64,000 nt of DNA, from positions 124,001-188,000 of the forward strand of contig JAXMCR010000004.1 in NCBI GenBank assembly GCA_046349255.1. The letters run 5' to 3'. This stretch comes from DAIODI01 sp046349255 (GTDB taxonomy: Bacteria > Pseudomonadota > Alphaproteobacteria > Rhizobiales > Aestuariivirgaceae). The notes beneath the pieces were generated by a model. It was not told where the DNA came from, did not search any database, and saw only the letters and a program-made list of their open reading frames with translations. Below are positions 1 through 10,281 of this stretch, one piece after another (position 1 is the stretch's first letter; every line of letters starts with the position of its first letter). The position numbers and the translations under genes were made by a program.

Positions 1-73
1 TTTATGACAAGGATCATTGATCGGCGCCGGGGCGCGCCGACGCACATCGATCTGAAAGAGGCGGGGATCAGCC

Positions 74-1420
74 ATGAAGCGCTCCTACTTCGGAACCGAC
101 GGCATTCGCGGCACGTCGAACAGCTGGCCGATGGACCCCGCAACCGTGCTGAAGGTCGGCATGGCGGCGGGCACGCGCTACCGGCGCGGCGGCCATCGCC
201 ACCGCGTCGTCATCGGCAAGGATACCCGACTCTCGGGCTACATGATCGAGCAGGCCCTGACCGCGGGCTTCCTCGCCGCCGGGATGGACGTGTTCCTGTT
301 CGGCCCTTTGCCGACACCGGCGGTCGCCATGCTCACGCGGTCGATGCGGGCGGACCTCGGCGTGATGATTTCAGCTTCCCACAATCCGTTCGAGGACAAT
401 GGCATCAAGATCTTCGGCCCCGACGGTTACAAGCTTTCGGACGATGACGAGCGCGAGATCGAGGCGCTGATCGACAATGCCGAGTCGATCGTGCCGGCGA
501 AGCCCGAGCGGCTCGGTCGCGCCAAGCGCATCGAGGACGCACAGGCGCGCTACATCGAATTCGTGAAGCGCACGTTTCCCAGGGAGCTCACGCTGTCGGG
601 CCTGCGCGTGGTGATCGACTGCGCGAACGGCGCTGCGTATCGGGTCGCCCCGGTGGCGTTGTGGGAACTCGGTGCCGAGGTCATTTCCATCGGTGTCGAG
701 CCTAACGGCTTCAACATCAACGACGCCTGCGGGTCTACGTCGCCTGAGAAACTCCAGGAGAAGGTGCGCGAGATGCGCGCCGACATCGGGATCGCGCTCG
801 ATGGCGATGCGGACCGGGTGATACTCGTCGACGAGAAGGGCGATGTCGTAAACGGCGATCAGCTCATGGCGCTGATCGGCTCGACCTGGCAGGAGTCTGG
901 ACAGCTGAGGGGTGGCGGCATCGTCGCCACGGTCATGTCGAACCTCGGGCTCGAGCGCTACCTTGCGGGGCGCAGCCTCGAACTCGTCCGAACGAGGGTG
1001 GGAGACCGCTACGTCGTAGAACACATGCGCTCCTCGGGCTGCAATGTCGGCGGTGAACAGTCCGGCCATATCGTGCTCTCCGATTTCGGGACGACCGGCG
1101 ACGGGCTCGTCGCCGCGTTGCAGGTGCTTGCCGCCGTGCAGCAACGCGGCCGCCCGGTGAGCGAAGTGACGAACCTGTTCCAACCGCTGCCGCAGGTCCT
1201 GAAGGGTGTGAAGTTCCGCGGCGCCAGCCCGCTCTCCGATGATGCGGTGACGCGGGCGATCGACGACGTGAAGGCGCGCCTCGGTGCGAAGGGTCGCGTT
1301 CTCGTGCGCGCTTCCGGCACCGAGCCGCTGATCCGCGTGATGGTCGAAGGCGAGGACGAGCGCGTTATCGAAGCAATCGCGGACGAACTGGTCGCGCTGA
1401 TCGCGAAGAAGGCTGCGTAG
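74..1420 (+). CDS. glmM: Phosphoglucosamine mutase
   Basis: Interconverts glucosamine-6-phosphate and glucosamine-1-phosphate, the step before UDP-GlcNAc, and so feeds peptidoglycan and LPS synthesis in the cytoplasm. The 448-residue product has the usual family length. The N-terminus carries the FGTDGIRG signature, the catalytic phosphoserine is Ser102 in ISASHNP, the metal loop is DGDADR near residue 242, and the C-terminal phosphate-binding loop is RASGTEPLIR. The ATG at 74 follows a GAGGCGGGG purine stretch. In many alphaproteobacteria glmM follows ftsH, but nothing of ftsH is visible in the 73 bases before it. Confidence 0.97.
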   Translation: MKRSYFGTDGIRGTSNSWPMDPATVLKVGMAAGTRYRRGGHRHRVVIGKDTRLSGYMIEQALTAGFLAAGMDVFLFGPLPTPAVAMLTRSMRADLGVMISASHNPFEDNGIKIFGPDGYKLSDDDEREIEALIDNAESIVPAKPERLGRAKRIEDAQARYIEFVKRTFPRELTLSGLRVVIDCANGAAYRVAPVALWELGAEVISIGVEPNGFNINDACGSTSPEKLQEKVREMRADIGIALDGDADRVILVDEKGDVVNGDQLMALIGSTWQESGQLRGGGIVATVMSNLGLERYLAGRSLELVRTRVGDRYVVEHMRSSGCNVGGEQSGHIVLSDFGTTGDGLVAALQVLAAVQQRGRPVSEVTNLFQPLPQVLKGVKFRGASPLSDDAVTRAIDDVKARLGAKGRVLVRASGTEPLIRVMVEGEDERVIEAIADELVALIAKKAA

Positions 1421-1565
1421 GATCGGGCCCGGAAATACGCGTCAAGCGCGAAGTGCAGTTACGGTTAAGCCCTTCTTAAAGACTTCCTGACACTCTCGGG
1501 AGCATCGGAATCGATGCATGACCGGCGTCCTTCGTGGCTGCCGGTGGTCGGGGAGAACTTGTGTC

Positions 1566-2306
1566 ATGACGCTCCACAACACCACGCGAACCCTGCTTGC
1601 GGCGACGATGCTCGCGGGCGTGGGCCTGGCCTCGGCCGGATCGGCTCTCGCAGCGGACCTGCTGCCGCCGCCTGTTCCTTCCGGCGGCGGCTACGGGGGT
1701 GGCATGTCCTGCCTCTACACCCGCGTGGACGGCGGCGCATCGTTCAACTCCGGCCTCGATTGGGTGCGGATCGAAGGCACGCCGGCGGCTGGCGATGGGT
1801 TCGGGCCGGCTCTCGATGCACAGGGGGCAAACAACCCCAAGCTTTCCTCCACGGGCCTCGTGCAAGGCGGTATCGGCTGCCAGGTCAACGACCTGCTGCG
1901 CGTCGAAGCCGTCGGCGGATACATGTTCAAGCGCAGCCTCACCGACGACGATGGCACGCTGAGCGCAGACGTCGACAGCTACCTCATGCTGTTCAACGCT
2001 TACTGGGACCTCACCAACTACGGCGGCTTCACGCCGTACATCGGTGGCGGTGCGGGCCTGGCGGTCAACTCCGTGTACAACGTCAACGACCCGGCCGCGG
2101 CCAGCGCCGGGTCGACAGCGAGCTTCGCGTGGAACTTCGCGGCGGGCATGAGCTACGACCTCTCGCAGAACTGGAAGATCGACGTCAGCTACCGGTACCT
2201 GGACATGGGCCAGGTCGAATCGGGCGGTTCGGGAAACTTCCAGCTGAGCGGCATTGCGGACAATCAGATCATGGTCGGCATCCGGTACAATTTCTGGACG
2301 TGGTGA
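1566..2306 (+). CDS. Outer-membrane beta-barrel protein, Omp25/Omp31-like
   Basis: Predicted small porin-like outer-membrane protein. A classical signal peptide (residues 1 to about 30, ending in SALA-AD) precedes a glycine- and aromatic-rich body of alternating strands. The last residues, RYNFWTW, end in an aromatic as BamA substrates do. The ATG at 1566 is preferred over an in-frame start at 1518 because the signal peptide begins there. It is followed on the same strand by a second barrel gene at 2518 that shares motifs such as GCQVND/GYQVND and DVSYRY/DVGYRN. The family fits Rhizobiales surface proteins; the exact transport role is unknown. Confidence 0.8.
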   Translation: MTLHNTTRTLLAATMLAGVGLASAGSALAADLLPPPVPSGGGYGGGMSCLYTRVDGGASFNSGLDWVRIEGTPAAGDGFGPALDAQGANNPKLSSTGLVQGGIGCQVNDLLRVEAVGGYMFKRSLTDDDGTLSADVDSYLMLFNAYWDLTNYGGFTPYIGGGAGLAVNSVYNVNDPAAASAGSTASFAWNFAAGMSYDLSQNWKIDVSYRYLDMGQVESGGSGNFQLSGIADNQIMVGIRYNFWTW

Positions 2307-2517
2307 GCTGCCTCGAGGCGGTCATGGTTAAGCCGCTGCAAACGGCGTGTTCCGGATTGGTTTAAAATCGGCTGTATTTCTGCAACACCTTGTAAACGTT
2401 CGCGATCTCGCCGCATTTGCGCCCGTGTTCAGCCGGGGGTGGAAACTAACTCTTCGCTCGTGATTTGGAGACGTCCGGTGGGGACGCCTCCGGTTCGTGA
2501 CGAAGGAGTTCGTTTCC

Positions 2518-3102
2518 ATGCTGAAGATCAGGACGCTCGCCGAAGCCCTCGCCCTCTCGACGGTTCTCGCCGCGCCGGCGCTCGCGGCCGACATGGCATA
2601 TCCGGCCCAGCCAGAACCCGTGCCGGCTCCCGCGCCCTACATGCAGCAGTCCGGGTGGTACCTGCGCGGCGATACCGGCTGGGGCTGGCTCGACTACCAG
2701 GGCAACAACGGAAACTCGTTCCAGCTCGGCGGCGGCATCGGCTACCAGGTCAACGACATGTTCCGCGCCGACGCCCGCTTCGACTACGGCTTCGACTACG
2801 GCATGGCGAAGGACCAGACGGCGAGCCTCGGCTCGATCCTCGCCAACGGCTACATCGACATCCCGCTCGGCAACACGATGGGCGGCATCAAGCCGTACGT
2901 CGGTCTCGGCATCGGGTACGGCTGGGTGAACCAGTCGCCGGGCTCGGATGAGGGCGGGTTCGCGACCGGCATCATGGCGGGCGTGGCGTTCGACGTCGCT
3001 CCGAATTGGGCGATCGACGTCGGCTACCGCAACCGCATGATCTTCAACAACGACACCGCTTACGACAACTCGGTGACGATTGGCGCGCGGTTCCGCTTCT
3101 GA
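2518..3102 (+). CDS. Outer-membrane beta-barrel protein (second copy)
   Basis: A 194-residue exported protein with signal peptide (cleavage near APALA-AD), a short Pro/Ala-rich linker (about residues 28-40), then a beta-barrel body ending in GARFRF with the C-terminal Phe typical of outer-membrane barrels. The start at 2518 is fixed by an AAGGAG ribosome site at 2503-2508; an upstream in-frame GTG at 2497 would place that site inside the coding region. A strong hairpin terminator follows at 3148. It resembles the preceding gene and is probably an old tandem paralogue. Confidence 0.8.
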   Translation: MLKIRTLAEALALSTVLAAPALAADMAYPAQPEPVPAPAPYMQQSGWYLRGDTGWGWLDYQGNNGNSFQLGGGIGYQVNDMFRADARFDYGFDYGMAKDQTASLGSILANGYIDIPLGNTMGGIKPYVGLGIGYGWVNQSPGSDEGGFATGIMAGVAFDVAPNWAIDVGYRNRMIFNNDTAYDNSVTIGARFRF

Positions 3103-3147
3103 GAGCGGCTTCAGAATCGTTCCACACGGTCCATCGTCTTTAGCTGA

Positions 3148-3180
3148 GCGGGCGGCCCTCTGGCCGCCCGCTTGTCGTTT
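3148..3180 (+). terminator. Rho-independent terminator
   Basis: A perfect 10-bp GC stem (3148-3157 with 3162-3171) with a CTCT loop, followed by TTGTCGTTT. It separates the second outer-membrane protein gene from serC. Confidence 0.8.
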
Positions 3181-3215
3181 GTGCGCAGCCTCGTCGCTTC
3201 GTCGTACTTGACGGA

Positions 3216-3267
3216 CGTGCGGCCGAAGCCCAGTCTCGCACGTGGGACACCCTCCCCCACCGGAGGG
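3216..3267 (+). promoter_or_regulatory. Possible serC leader RNA (two hairpins)
   Basis: Two consecutive hairpins lie just upstream of serC: CGTGCG/CGCACG (3216-3221 with 3237-3242) and CCCTCC/GGAGGG (3250-3255 with 3262-3267). Alphaproteobacterial serC-serA operons are known to carry a conserved two-hairpin serC leader element. Position and layout match, but I could not check the consensus. A TTGACG at 3208-3213 could be a -35 element, which would conflict with transcription of the first hairpin. Confidence 0.35.
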
Positions 3268-3290
3268 CATTCATCTGGAAGGATGACCAC

Positions 3291-4442
3291 ATGCAGACGA
3301 CGAAGCCGGGCCCGCGCCCCGCAAGACCCCATTTCTCTTCCGGCCCCTGCGCGAAGTTTCCGGGCTGGACCCCCTCGATCCTCCATGATGCGCTTTTGGG
3401 CCGCTCCCATCGATCGGGCCCCGGCAAGGCACGACTGGCGCATGCCATCGCGCTGACGCGCGAGGTGCTCGAGGTCCCCGACACGCATCTTCTGGGCATC
3501 GTGCCGGCTTCCGACACCGGCGCCGTCGAGCTCGCGCTGTGGTCGCTGCTCGGTGCGCGCGGGGTCGACCTCATCGCCTGGGAAAGCTTCGGTGAGGGTT
3601 GGGTGTCGGACGTGCTCAAGCAGCTGAAGCTGAAGGATGCGCGGACGTTGTCGGCTCCCTACGGAGCGCTGCCGGATCTGTCGGCGATCGACTTCGACCG
3701 CGACGTCGTCTTCACCTGGAACGGCACGACCTCCGGCGTTCGCGTGCCGCATGCCGAATTCATCCCGGATCACCGGAGAGGGCTCACGATCTGCGATGCG
3801 ACCTCTGCGGCGTTCGCCCAGCCGCTCGACTTCGCAAAGCTCGATGTGACGACCTTCTCGTGGCAGAAGGTTCTGGGCGGCGAGGCCCAGCACGGGGTGA
3901 TCGTGCTGTCGCCGCGCGCGGTCGAACGCCTGGAGAGTTATTCGCCGCCGTGGCCCGTGCCAAAGATCTTCCGGCTCACCAAGGGCGGCAAGCTGATGGC
4001 CGGCACCTTCGAGGGCGACACGCTCAACACGCCCTCGATGCTGTGCGTCGAGGACTGGATCGCCGCACTCGACTGGGCGAAGGGCATCGGCGGGCTGAAG
4101 GCGCTGATCGCACGAGCGGATGCGAGCGCGACGGCCGTCTATCGCTGGGCCGACTCTTCGCCTTGGGCTGTGCCGCTCGCGGCAGACCCAAGGATTCGAT
4201 CCAACACCTCTGTATGCCTCGGCTTCCGCGACACGGTTGCGGGCGACCGGGCGCAGCTGTCGAAGCGGATCGCATCGCTGCTCGACCAGGAGGGCGTGGC
4301 CTTCGACATCGGCAGCTATCGCGACGCGCCGCCCGGTCTCCGCATCTGGTGTGGTGCGACAGTCGAGACGGCGGACGTCGAGGCGCTGCTGCCGTGGCTC
4401 GACTGGGCGTGCGCCGAGGCGGCCGCCAGACGCGCCGCCTGA
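3291..4442 (+). CDS. serC: Phosphoserine aminotransferase
   Basis: PLP enzyme converting 3-phosphohydroxypyruvate and glutamate to phosphoserine and 2-oxoglutarate; it also serves pyridoxine synthesis in some bacteria. The 383-residue product is the long alphaproteobacterial form. The N-terminal HFSSGPCAKFPGW block, TWNGTTSGV around residue 142 and the PLP-binding Lys193 in TFSWQKVLGG are all present. The next gene in the operon, 39 bases downstream, is serA, which makes the substrate. The start follows a GGAAGGATG purine stretch. Confidence 0.96.
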   Translation: MQTTKPGPRPARPHFSSGPCAKFPGWTPSILHDALLGRSHRSGPGKARLAHAIALTREVLEVPDTHLLGIVPASDTGAVELALWSLLGARGVDLIAWESFGEGWVSDVLKQLKLKDARTLSAPYGALPDLSAIDFDRDVVFTWNGTTSGVRVPHAEFIPDHRRGLTICDATSAAFAQPLDFAKLDVTTFSWQKVLGGEAQHGVIVLSPRAVERLESYSPPWPVPKIFRLTKGGKLMAGTFEGDTLNTPSMLCVEDWIAALDWAKGIGGLKALIARADASATAVYRWADSSPWAVPLAADPRIRSNTSVCLGFRDTVAGDRAQLSKRIASLLDQEGVAFDIGSYRDAPPGLRIWCGATVETADVEALLPWLDWACAEAAARRAA

Positions 4443-4481
4443 ACCAACCCGCATACACCATTACTTCCGGAGGAGATGGAC

Positions 4482-6071
<1,590 letters not shown>

Positions 6072-6074
6072 CCG

Positions 6075-6314
6075 TCAGTCATCCGTGCGCCGGTCGGCCT
6101 GGCGCACGGCAGCCGCCTGCAGCGGCTGGCAGACGATCTTGGCGTAGGTGCCCTTGGTGACGAGGTTGGAGGAGGCTGCATAGAGCATTCCTTCCTGGAA
6201 GCAGCCGGAGATGCTTGCCGCAGGCTCCGGTGCATAGACGTTCGCCACGGCCGTACCTTCCTGGCAATCCGGTTGGGCGACACTCATGAGGCAGACCAGG
6301 ACCAGCACTTCCAT
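6075..6314 (-). CDS. Conserved small hypothetical protein
   Basis: A 79-residue protein convergent with serA, stopping 3 bases past the serA stop. The N-terminus is hydrophobic (MEVLVLVCLMSVAQPDC), and the body holds three more cysteines spaced as in small exported or cysteine-rich proteins. Short proteins beginning this way and containing QPDCQEGTA occur in Rhizobiales, some misnamed as ribosomal protein; I do not know a function. The ATG at 6314 is preceded by GGGGTG. Confidence 0.6.
   Translation of the reverse strand: MEVLVLVCLMSVAQPDCQEGTAVANVYAPEPAASISGCFQEGMLYAASSNLVTKGTYAKIVCQPLQAAAVRQADRRTDD
6083..6109 (+). terminator. Terminator-like hairpin after serA (no T-tract)
   Basis: A 9-bp perfect inverted repeat, CCGTGCGCC with GGCGCACGG (6083-6091 with 6101-6109), lies just past the serA stop and inside the 3' end of the convergent small gene. 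It lacks a T-tract, so intrinsic termination is doubtful. Confidence 0.35.
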
Positions 6315-6684
6315 CGGGCACCCCCATCATGTTGCAATGCACAAGGTAGAGCAACCGGTATGCCAGATCGAAATTCGCAGAATTGCTGAAGTTTATTTGC
6401 CTGCGGGTGTACTTCCGTCGCCAATCCCTTTTGCATATGCGAAATGTTTGAGCAGCCGGGCTAAGGACACCGGGTCGCAGGGGCGCGGGGTGATCATGCC
6501 TCGGAGAATCGCGGTTCTCTGCGGTTCATGTCGCAAGTCGAAAACGCTGAAAAGCAACCATCCAACATAACCAAGAGTTAAGCCTCGGCCACGGCTGGTG
6601 GTCTTAAAGTACCCACATCGCGTACATATATTGTCACGTCCGCGGCGCAGGGTTCCGTTCTCCAGGCGCTGCACGAGGAGACAG
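6315..6684. other. Intergenic region upstream of rpoH, no gene seen
   Basis: About 370 bases between the divergent small gene and rpoH. The part around 6380-6440 is less GC-rich than its surroundings. It presumably holds promoters for both genes, but I could not pick a -35/-10 pair with confidence, and no convincing small gene or hairpin stands out. Confidence 0.5.
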
Positions 6685-7596
6685 ATGAGCACCAAAAGCG
6701 TATCCGCTTTGCCCTCGATCTCGGAAGGTGGTCTTTCCCGCTACCTCCAGGAAATCCGGCAGTTTCCCATGCTGCAGCCGGACGAGGAGTACATGCTTGC
6801 CAAGCGCTGGCGCGACGACGGCGACCGGGAGGCCGCCCACAAGCTCGTCACCAGCCACCTGCGCCTGGTCGCCAAGATCGCGATGGGCTACCGCGGCTAT
6901 GGGCTGCCGATCAACGAGGTCATCTCGGAAGGCAACGTCGGCCTGATGCAGGCGGTGAAGCGGTTCGAGCCCGAGAAGGGCTTCCGCCTCGCCACCTACG
7001 CAATGTGGTGGATCAAGGCGTCGATCCAGGAATTCATCCTCAGGTCGTGGTCGCTCGTGAAGATGGGCACGACTGCGAACCAGAAGAAGCTGTTCTTCAA
7101 CCTGCGCAAGGTGAAGGGCCAGATCCAGGCGCTGGAAGAGGGCGACCTCCGCCCTGACCAGGTCGCCGAGATCGCCCATCGCCTCGGCGTGCCGGAAGAA
7201 GACGTGATTTCGATGAACCGCCGCCTGTCCGGCGATACCTCGCTTAACGCGCCGCTGCGCGCCGACAGCGAGGGCGAGTGGCAGGACTGGCTGGTGGATG
7301 ACAGCGAGAGCCAGGAGACGCGGCTCGCCGAGTCCGAGGAGATGTCCATGCGCATGGATCTCCTCAAGTCGGCGCTGTCGAAGCTCACCGACCGCGAGAA
7401 GCGGATTTTCGAAGCCCGCCGCCTGGCCGAGGAGCCGATGACGCTCGAAGAGCTGTCGGCTGAATTCGGCGTGTCGCGCGAGCGCATTCGCCAGATCGAG
7501 GTCCGGGCGTTCGAGAAGGTACAGAAGGCGGTGCGCGCCGCTGCACAGGCGAAGCTGGTGGAACCGCGGGCGGCCCTGCCGGCGCCCCACGCCTGA
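6685..7596 (+). CDS. rpoH: RNA polymerase sigma factor RpoH (sigma-32)
   Basis: Heat-shock sigma factor directing transcription of chaperone and protease genes. The 303-residue product contains region 2 (SEGNVGLMQAVKRFEPEKGFRLATYAMWWIKASIQEF), the RpoH box QKKLFFNLRK near residue 130 that separates RpoH from RpoD, and a region 4 helix-turn-helix ending VSRERIRQIEVRAFEKV. The ATG at 6685 follows GAGGAGACAG; a longer in-frame reading from 6598 adds an Arg-rich stretch that does not look like RpoH. Many Rhizobiales have more than one rpoH; which copy this is cannot be told here. Confidence 0.95.
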   Translation: MSTKSVSALPSISEGGLSRYLQEIRQFPMLQPDEEYMLAKRWRDDGDREAAHKLVTSHLRLVAKIAMGYRGYGLPINEVISEGNVGLMQAVKRFEPEKGFRLATYAMWWIKASIQEFILRSWSLVKMGTTANQKKLFFNLRKVKGQIQALEEGDLRPDQVAEIAHRLGVPEEDVISMNRRLSGDTSLNAPLRADSEGEWQDWLVDDSESQETRLAESEEMSMRMDLLKSALSKLTDREKRIFEARRLAEEPMTLEELSAEFGVSRERIRQIEVRAFEKVQKAVRAAAQAKLVEPRAALPAPHA

Positions 7597-7621
7597 GACA
7601 TTTTATTGCTTACGCGTTTGT

Positions 7622-7660
7622 GACGCCGCCGCGAGACTTGTCGCGGCGGCGTCCGCATTT
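7622..7660 (+). terminator. Terminator-like hairpin after rpoH
   Basis: A perfect 13-bp stem, GACGCCGCCGCGA with TCGCGGCGGCGTC (7622-7634 with 7641-7653), with a 6-base loop, 26 bases past the rpoH stop. The following CGCATTTCGG is only weakly T-rich. Confidence 0.7.
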
Positions 7661-7702
7661 CGGCAAGGATTGAGGCGAAACTTTACGATTCATTTTTGAC
7701 CC

Positions 7703-9727
7703 GTGCGTTATGCTCTCAGGACGGGGGCATGCAGCCGGGTTCACGCCAGCGTGCATGTCGAGGGTTCAGTAAGAGGCGCACCGCGCTGGCGGTGGCCTGC
7801 CGCATTGTCGGTCGCGCTCGCGCTGGCCGTTGCTGCGGCATGGCTGTTCCAGGCGCGGACGGCGGTGCTATTGCGCGAAGACGCGCTCGCCACGGCACGG
7901 CTGTGGTCGCAGTTCATCGTGCGCGCGACACCTGAACTCCTGCCCGTCCTTTCGGGCGACGAACCGGCCATCTCGACCATCGTGTCCTACCGGCGCGCCC
8001 AAGAGCTGTCGCACATCGGTACGTTCGAGCTCTACGACGACAAGGGCGCCCCACGGCTCGCCTTCGATGGCGGACAGTTCGCGCAGTTCTCGTCCGCACG
8101 CCCTTCGCTGTCGGCAGAAGCCATGGAAACGGCCCGGCAGGGCCCGGCGATCGTCGAGGCCGATTCGGACGGACCGACCGTCATCGCACCTGTCGTCATG
8201 GCGGGGAAAGTCATCGGCTTCCTGCGCGCGGTGGTCAACCAGCAGGAACTCAAGGCGGCCTACGCCGAGCACACGCAACGACTTCTGCTTTGGCTCGGCG
8301 CTGCATCGCTGCTGATCGTGGTGCTGTTCCGCTGGGGCGGCTGGCGCATCCTGCGCGGACCCGAGCGCCCGGCCGACTCGGGCCTGCATCTCGACCGTCT
8401 CACGGGACTCCCCGATCGCGCCTACTTGCTCGAGGCAATCGAGAAGCAACTCAGCCGTCACCTCACGCACAGCGGCCAGGTCGCAGTGCTCGCCGTCGAC
8501 GTCGACAAGTTCATGGAGATCAACAGCCTGCTCGGCAACGACGGTGGCGACCACGTGCTGCGCACGGTGGCGCGCCGCATCGCTGACGTAGCGCATGGGG
8601 AGATCGTTGCGCGCCTCGCCGGCGATGCCTTCGGCGTGGTCATCGGTCGCGCCGATGTTGAGGAAGAGGCTCAGCGCCTCGGCGAAGCGATCGTCCGTGC
8701 CGCCGCTCTGCCGATCGAATGGGAAGACCTCCGGGTGACGCCGACGTTGAGCGTCGGCGCCGCCATCGCGCCGACGGACGGACGCGAGGGCGCAGTTCTG
8801 ATGCGGCACGCCGACCTTGCCCGGGTCACGGCGAAGGACGCCGGCGGCAACCGCCTCAACTTCTTCAACGAAGGCATGGGACGCCAGTATGCGGAACGCC
8901 TCGCGCTCGACCGCACCATCGAGGCGGCGCTGAAGGCGGAAAATTTCCGGCTCGAGTATCAGCCCGTCGTCGACCTCTCCTCCGGACGCACGGTCGGCTT
9001 CGAGGCACTGCTGCGCCTGTTCGACGACGCCGGCAGCCCGATATCGCCGAGCCTCTTCATCCCGGCGGCAGAACGCTCCGGCGCCATCGTTCCGATGGGG
9101 CTGTGGGCGGTCAAGCGCGCCTGCGCCTTCGCCGCGGACTGGCCGGCGCCGCTCTACGTGGCTGTGAACCTGTCGCCGGTGCAGCTCGAACAGGACGACA
9201 TCGTTGCCGACATCGCCGCGGCGCTCGACCAGACCGGGCTTCCGGCGCATCGTCTTGAAATCGAGGTGACCGAAAGCGTGCTGCTGGGCGACTCGATGGC
9301 GATCCGCGACCGGCTCGACAGCCTGCACCGGCTCGGCGTGCGCATTGTCCTCGACGACTTCGGCTCGGGCTACTCGAGCCTCAGTTACCTTTGGCGCTTC
9401 CCGTTCGACAAGATCAAGATCGACCAATCTTTCGTGCGGGCGATGTCGCGCAACCGCCAGGCGCGCGGCGTGCTGCGCTCGATCATCGCGATGGGACGCA
9501 CGCTCGGACTGCCGGTGACCGTGGAGGGCATCGAGACCGACGCGGAGTCGGCCTTCCTCAAGCGGTTGCGGTGCGACTACGCCCAAGGCTTCCTGTTCGG
9601 CCGCCCGCTCTCGGAAGCCGACGTGCCCGCGTTGCTGCTCCGCGAATTCCAGCGTGGGCCGGCGCCGCGGGTCGTGCAGCTCGATGAGCCGAAGTCAGCC
9701 ACCAAGCCAGCCGTGCGCACCGGCTGA
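7703..9727 (+). CDS. Membrane GGDEF/EAL protein with degenerate GGDEF
   Basis: Predicted c-di-GMP phosphodiesterase. Domains: transmembrane helix at about 33-50, a periplasmic sensor region at about 51-192, a second helix at about 193-209, GGDEF domain at about 228-390 and EAL domain at about 400-645. The GGDEF signature reads AGDAF (306-310), missing the catalytic Gly-Glu pattern, so cyclase activity is unlikely. The EAL domain keeps FEALLR (433-438), EVTES, DDFGSGYSS and VEGIET, so hydrolysis of c-di-GMP is plausible. The start is a GTG at 7703 with no clear ribosome site; a slightly later start is possible. It stands alone on its strand. Confidence 0.88.
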   Translation: MRYALRTGACSRVHASVHVEGSVRGAPRWRWPAALSVALALAVAAAWLFQARTAVLLREDALATARLWSQFIVRATPELLPVLSGDEPAISTIVSYRRAQELSHIGTFELYDDKGAPRLAFDGGQFAQFSSARPSLSAEAMETARQGPAIVEADSDGPTVIAPVVMAGKVIGFLRAVVNQQELKAAYAEHTQRLLLWLGAASLLIVVLFRWGGWRILRGPERPADSGLHLDRLTGLPDRAYLLEAIEKQLSRHLTHSGQVAVLAVDVDKFMEINSLLGNDGGDHVLRTVARRIADVAHGEIVARLAGDAFGVVIGRADVEEEAQRLGEAIVRAAALPIEWEDLRVTPTLSVGAAIAPTDGREGAVLMRHADLARVTAKDAGGNRLNFFNEGMGRQYAERLALDRTIEAALKAENFRLEYQPVVDLSSGRTVGFEALLRLFDDAGSPISPSLFIPAAERSGAIVPMGLWAVKRACAFAADWPAPLYVAVNLSPVQLEQDDIVADIAAALDQTGLPAHRLEIEVTESVLLGDSMAIRDRLDSLHRLGVRIVLDDFGSGYSSLSYLWRFPFDKIKIDQSFVRAMSRNRQARGVLRSIIAMGRTLGLPVTVEGIETDAESAFLKRLRCDYAQGFLFGRPLSEADVPALLLREFQRGPAPRVVQLDEPKSATKPAVRTG

Positions 9728-9850
9728 GCCGGTCCGCTTGATTTTCGTCCAGTTACACTTCGTTACCCTCCGAGATACAGCCGACAATCCGCCGAAACAG
9801 GAGTGCCGCACTCTCGTCATCGATCTGCTCGGTACACGAAGGAGAGATTG

Positions 9851-10189
9851 ATGCAGAAGATCCTGTCCGCGCTGGCGCTCGCCACCGTTCTCGGACTTGC
9901 GACTGTCAGCGGCGCCGAAGCCAAGGCGACGGGCACCGGCCACTCGAGCACCGCCGGCGCTGCCGCGTCCTCGGGCAAGGCCGCCACCCACACGACGCAA
10001 AAGAAGAAGCCGGCGCATGCGGCGAGCAAGTCGTCGAGCCACAAGTCGACCTCGAAGTCCGCGCACAAGTCGACGTCAAAGTCGAAGTCCGCGCACAAGT
10101 CGACCTCCAAGTCGACCAAGCACGCCTCGAAGCCTTCCTCGAAGAAGCATACGGCCTCCTCGAGCAAGAAGAAGCCGTCGACGACCTGA
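9851..10189 (+). CDS. Lys/Ser-rich exported low-complexity protein
   Basis: A 112-residue protein with a clear signal peptide (cleavage near GAEA-KA at residue 25) followed by a tail of almost only Ser, Lys, Thr, Ala and His. The tail repeats an HKSTSKS unit at least three times, giving a very basic, disordered mature protein likely to stick to DNA, polyphosphate or acidic surface polymers. GGAGAG at 9841-9846 supports the ATG at 9851. The repeat is also visible as near-identical DNA (CACAAGTCGAC), so copy number may vary between strains. No function can be assigned. Confidence 0.7.
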   Translation: MQKILSALALATVLGLATVSGAEAKATGTGHSSTAGAAASSGKAATHTTQKKKPAHAASKSSSHKSTSKSAHKSTSKSKSAHKSTSKSTKHASKPSSKKHTASSSKKKPSTT

Positions 10190-10281
10190 TACTGCTTGGC
10201 TGGCGCCGAAGCGACAGGAGCCCCAATCGGGCGACTGCCGGGCGGCCGGACCCTCGGGATCCGGCTGTTCGTCGTTCGGGA

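Noticed and set aside
9990..10160. A CRISPR-like repeat array, because of periodic DNA
   Set aside because: The periodicity is codon-level repetition of HKSTSKS inside a protein gene; repeats are short and have no unique spacers.
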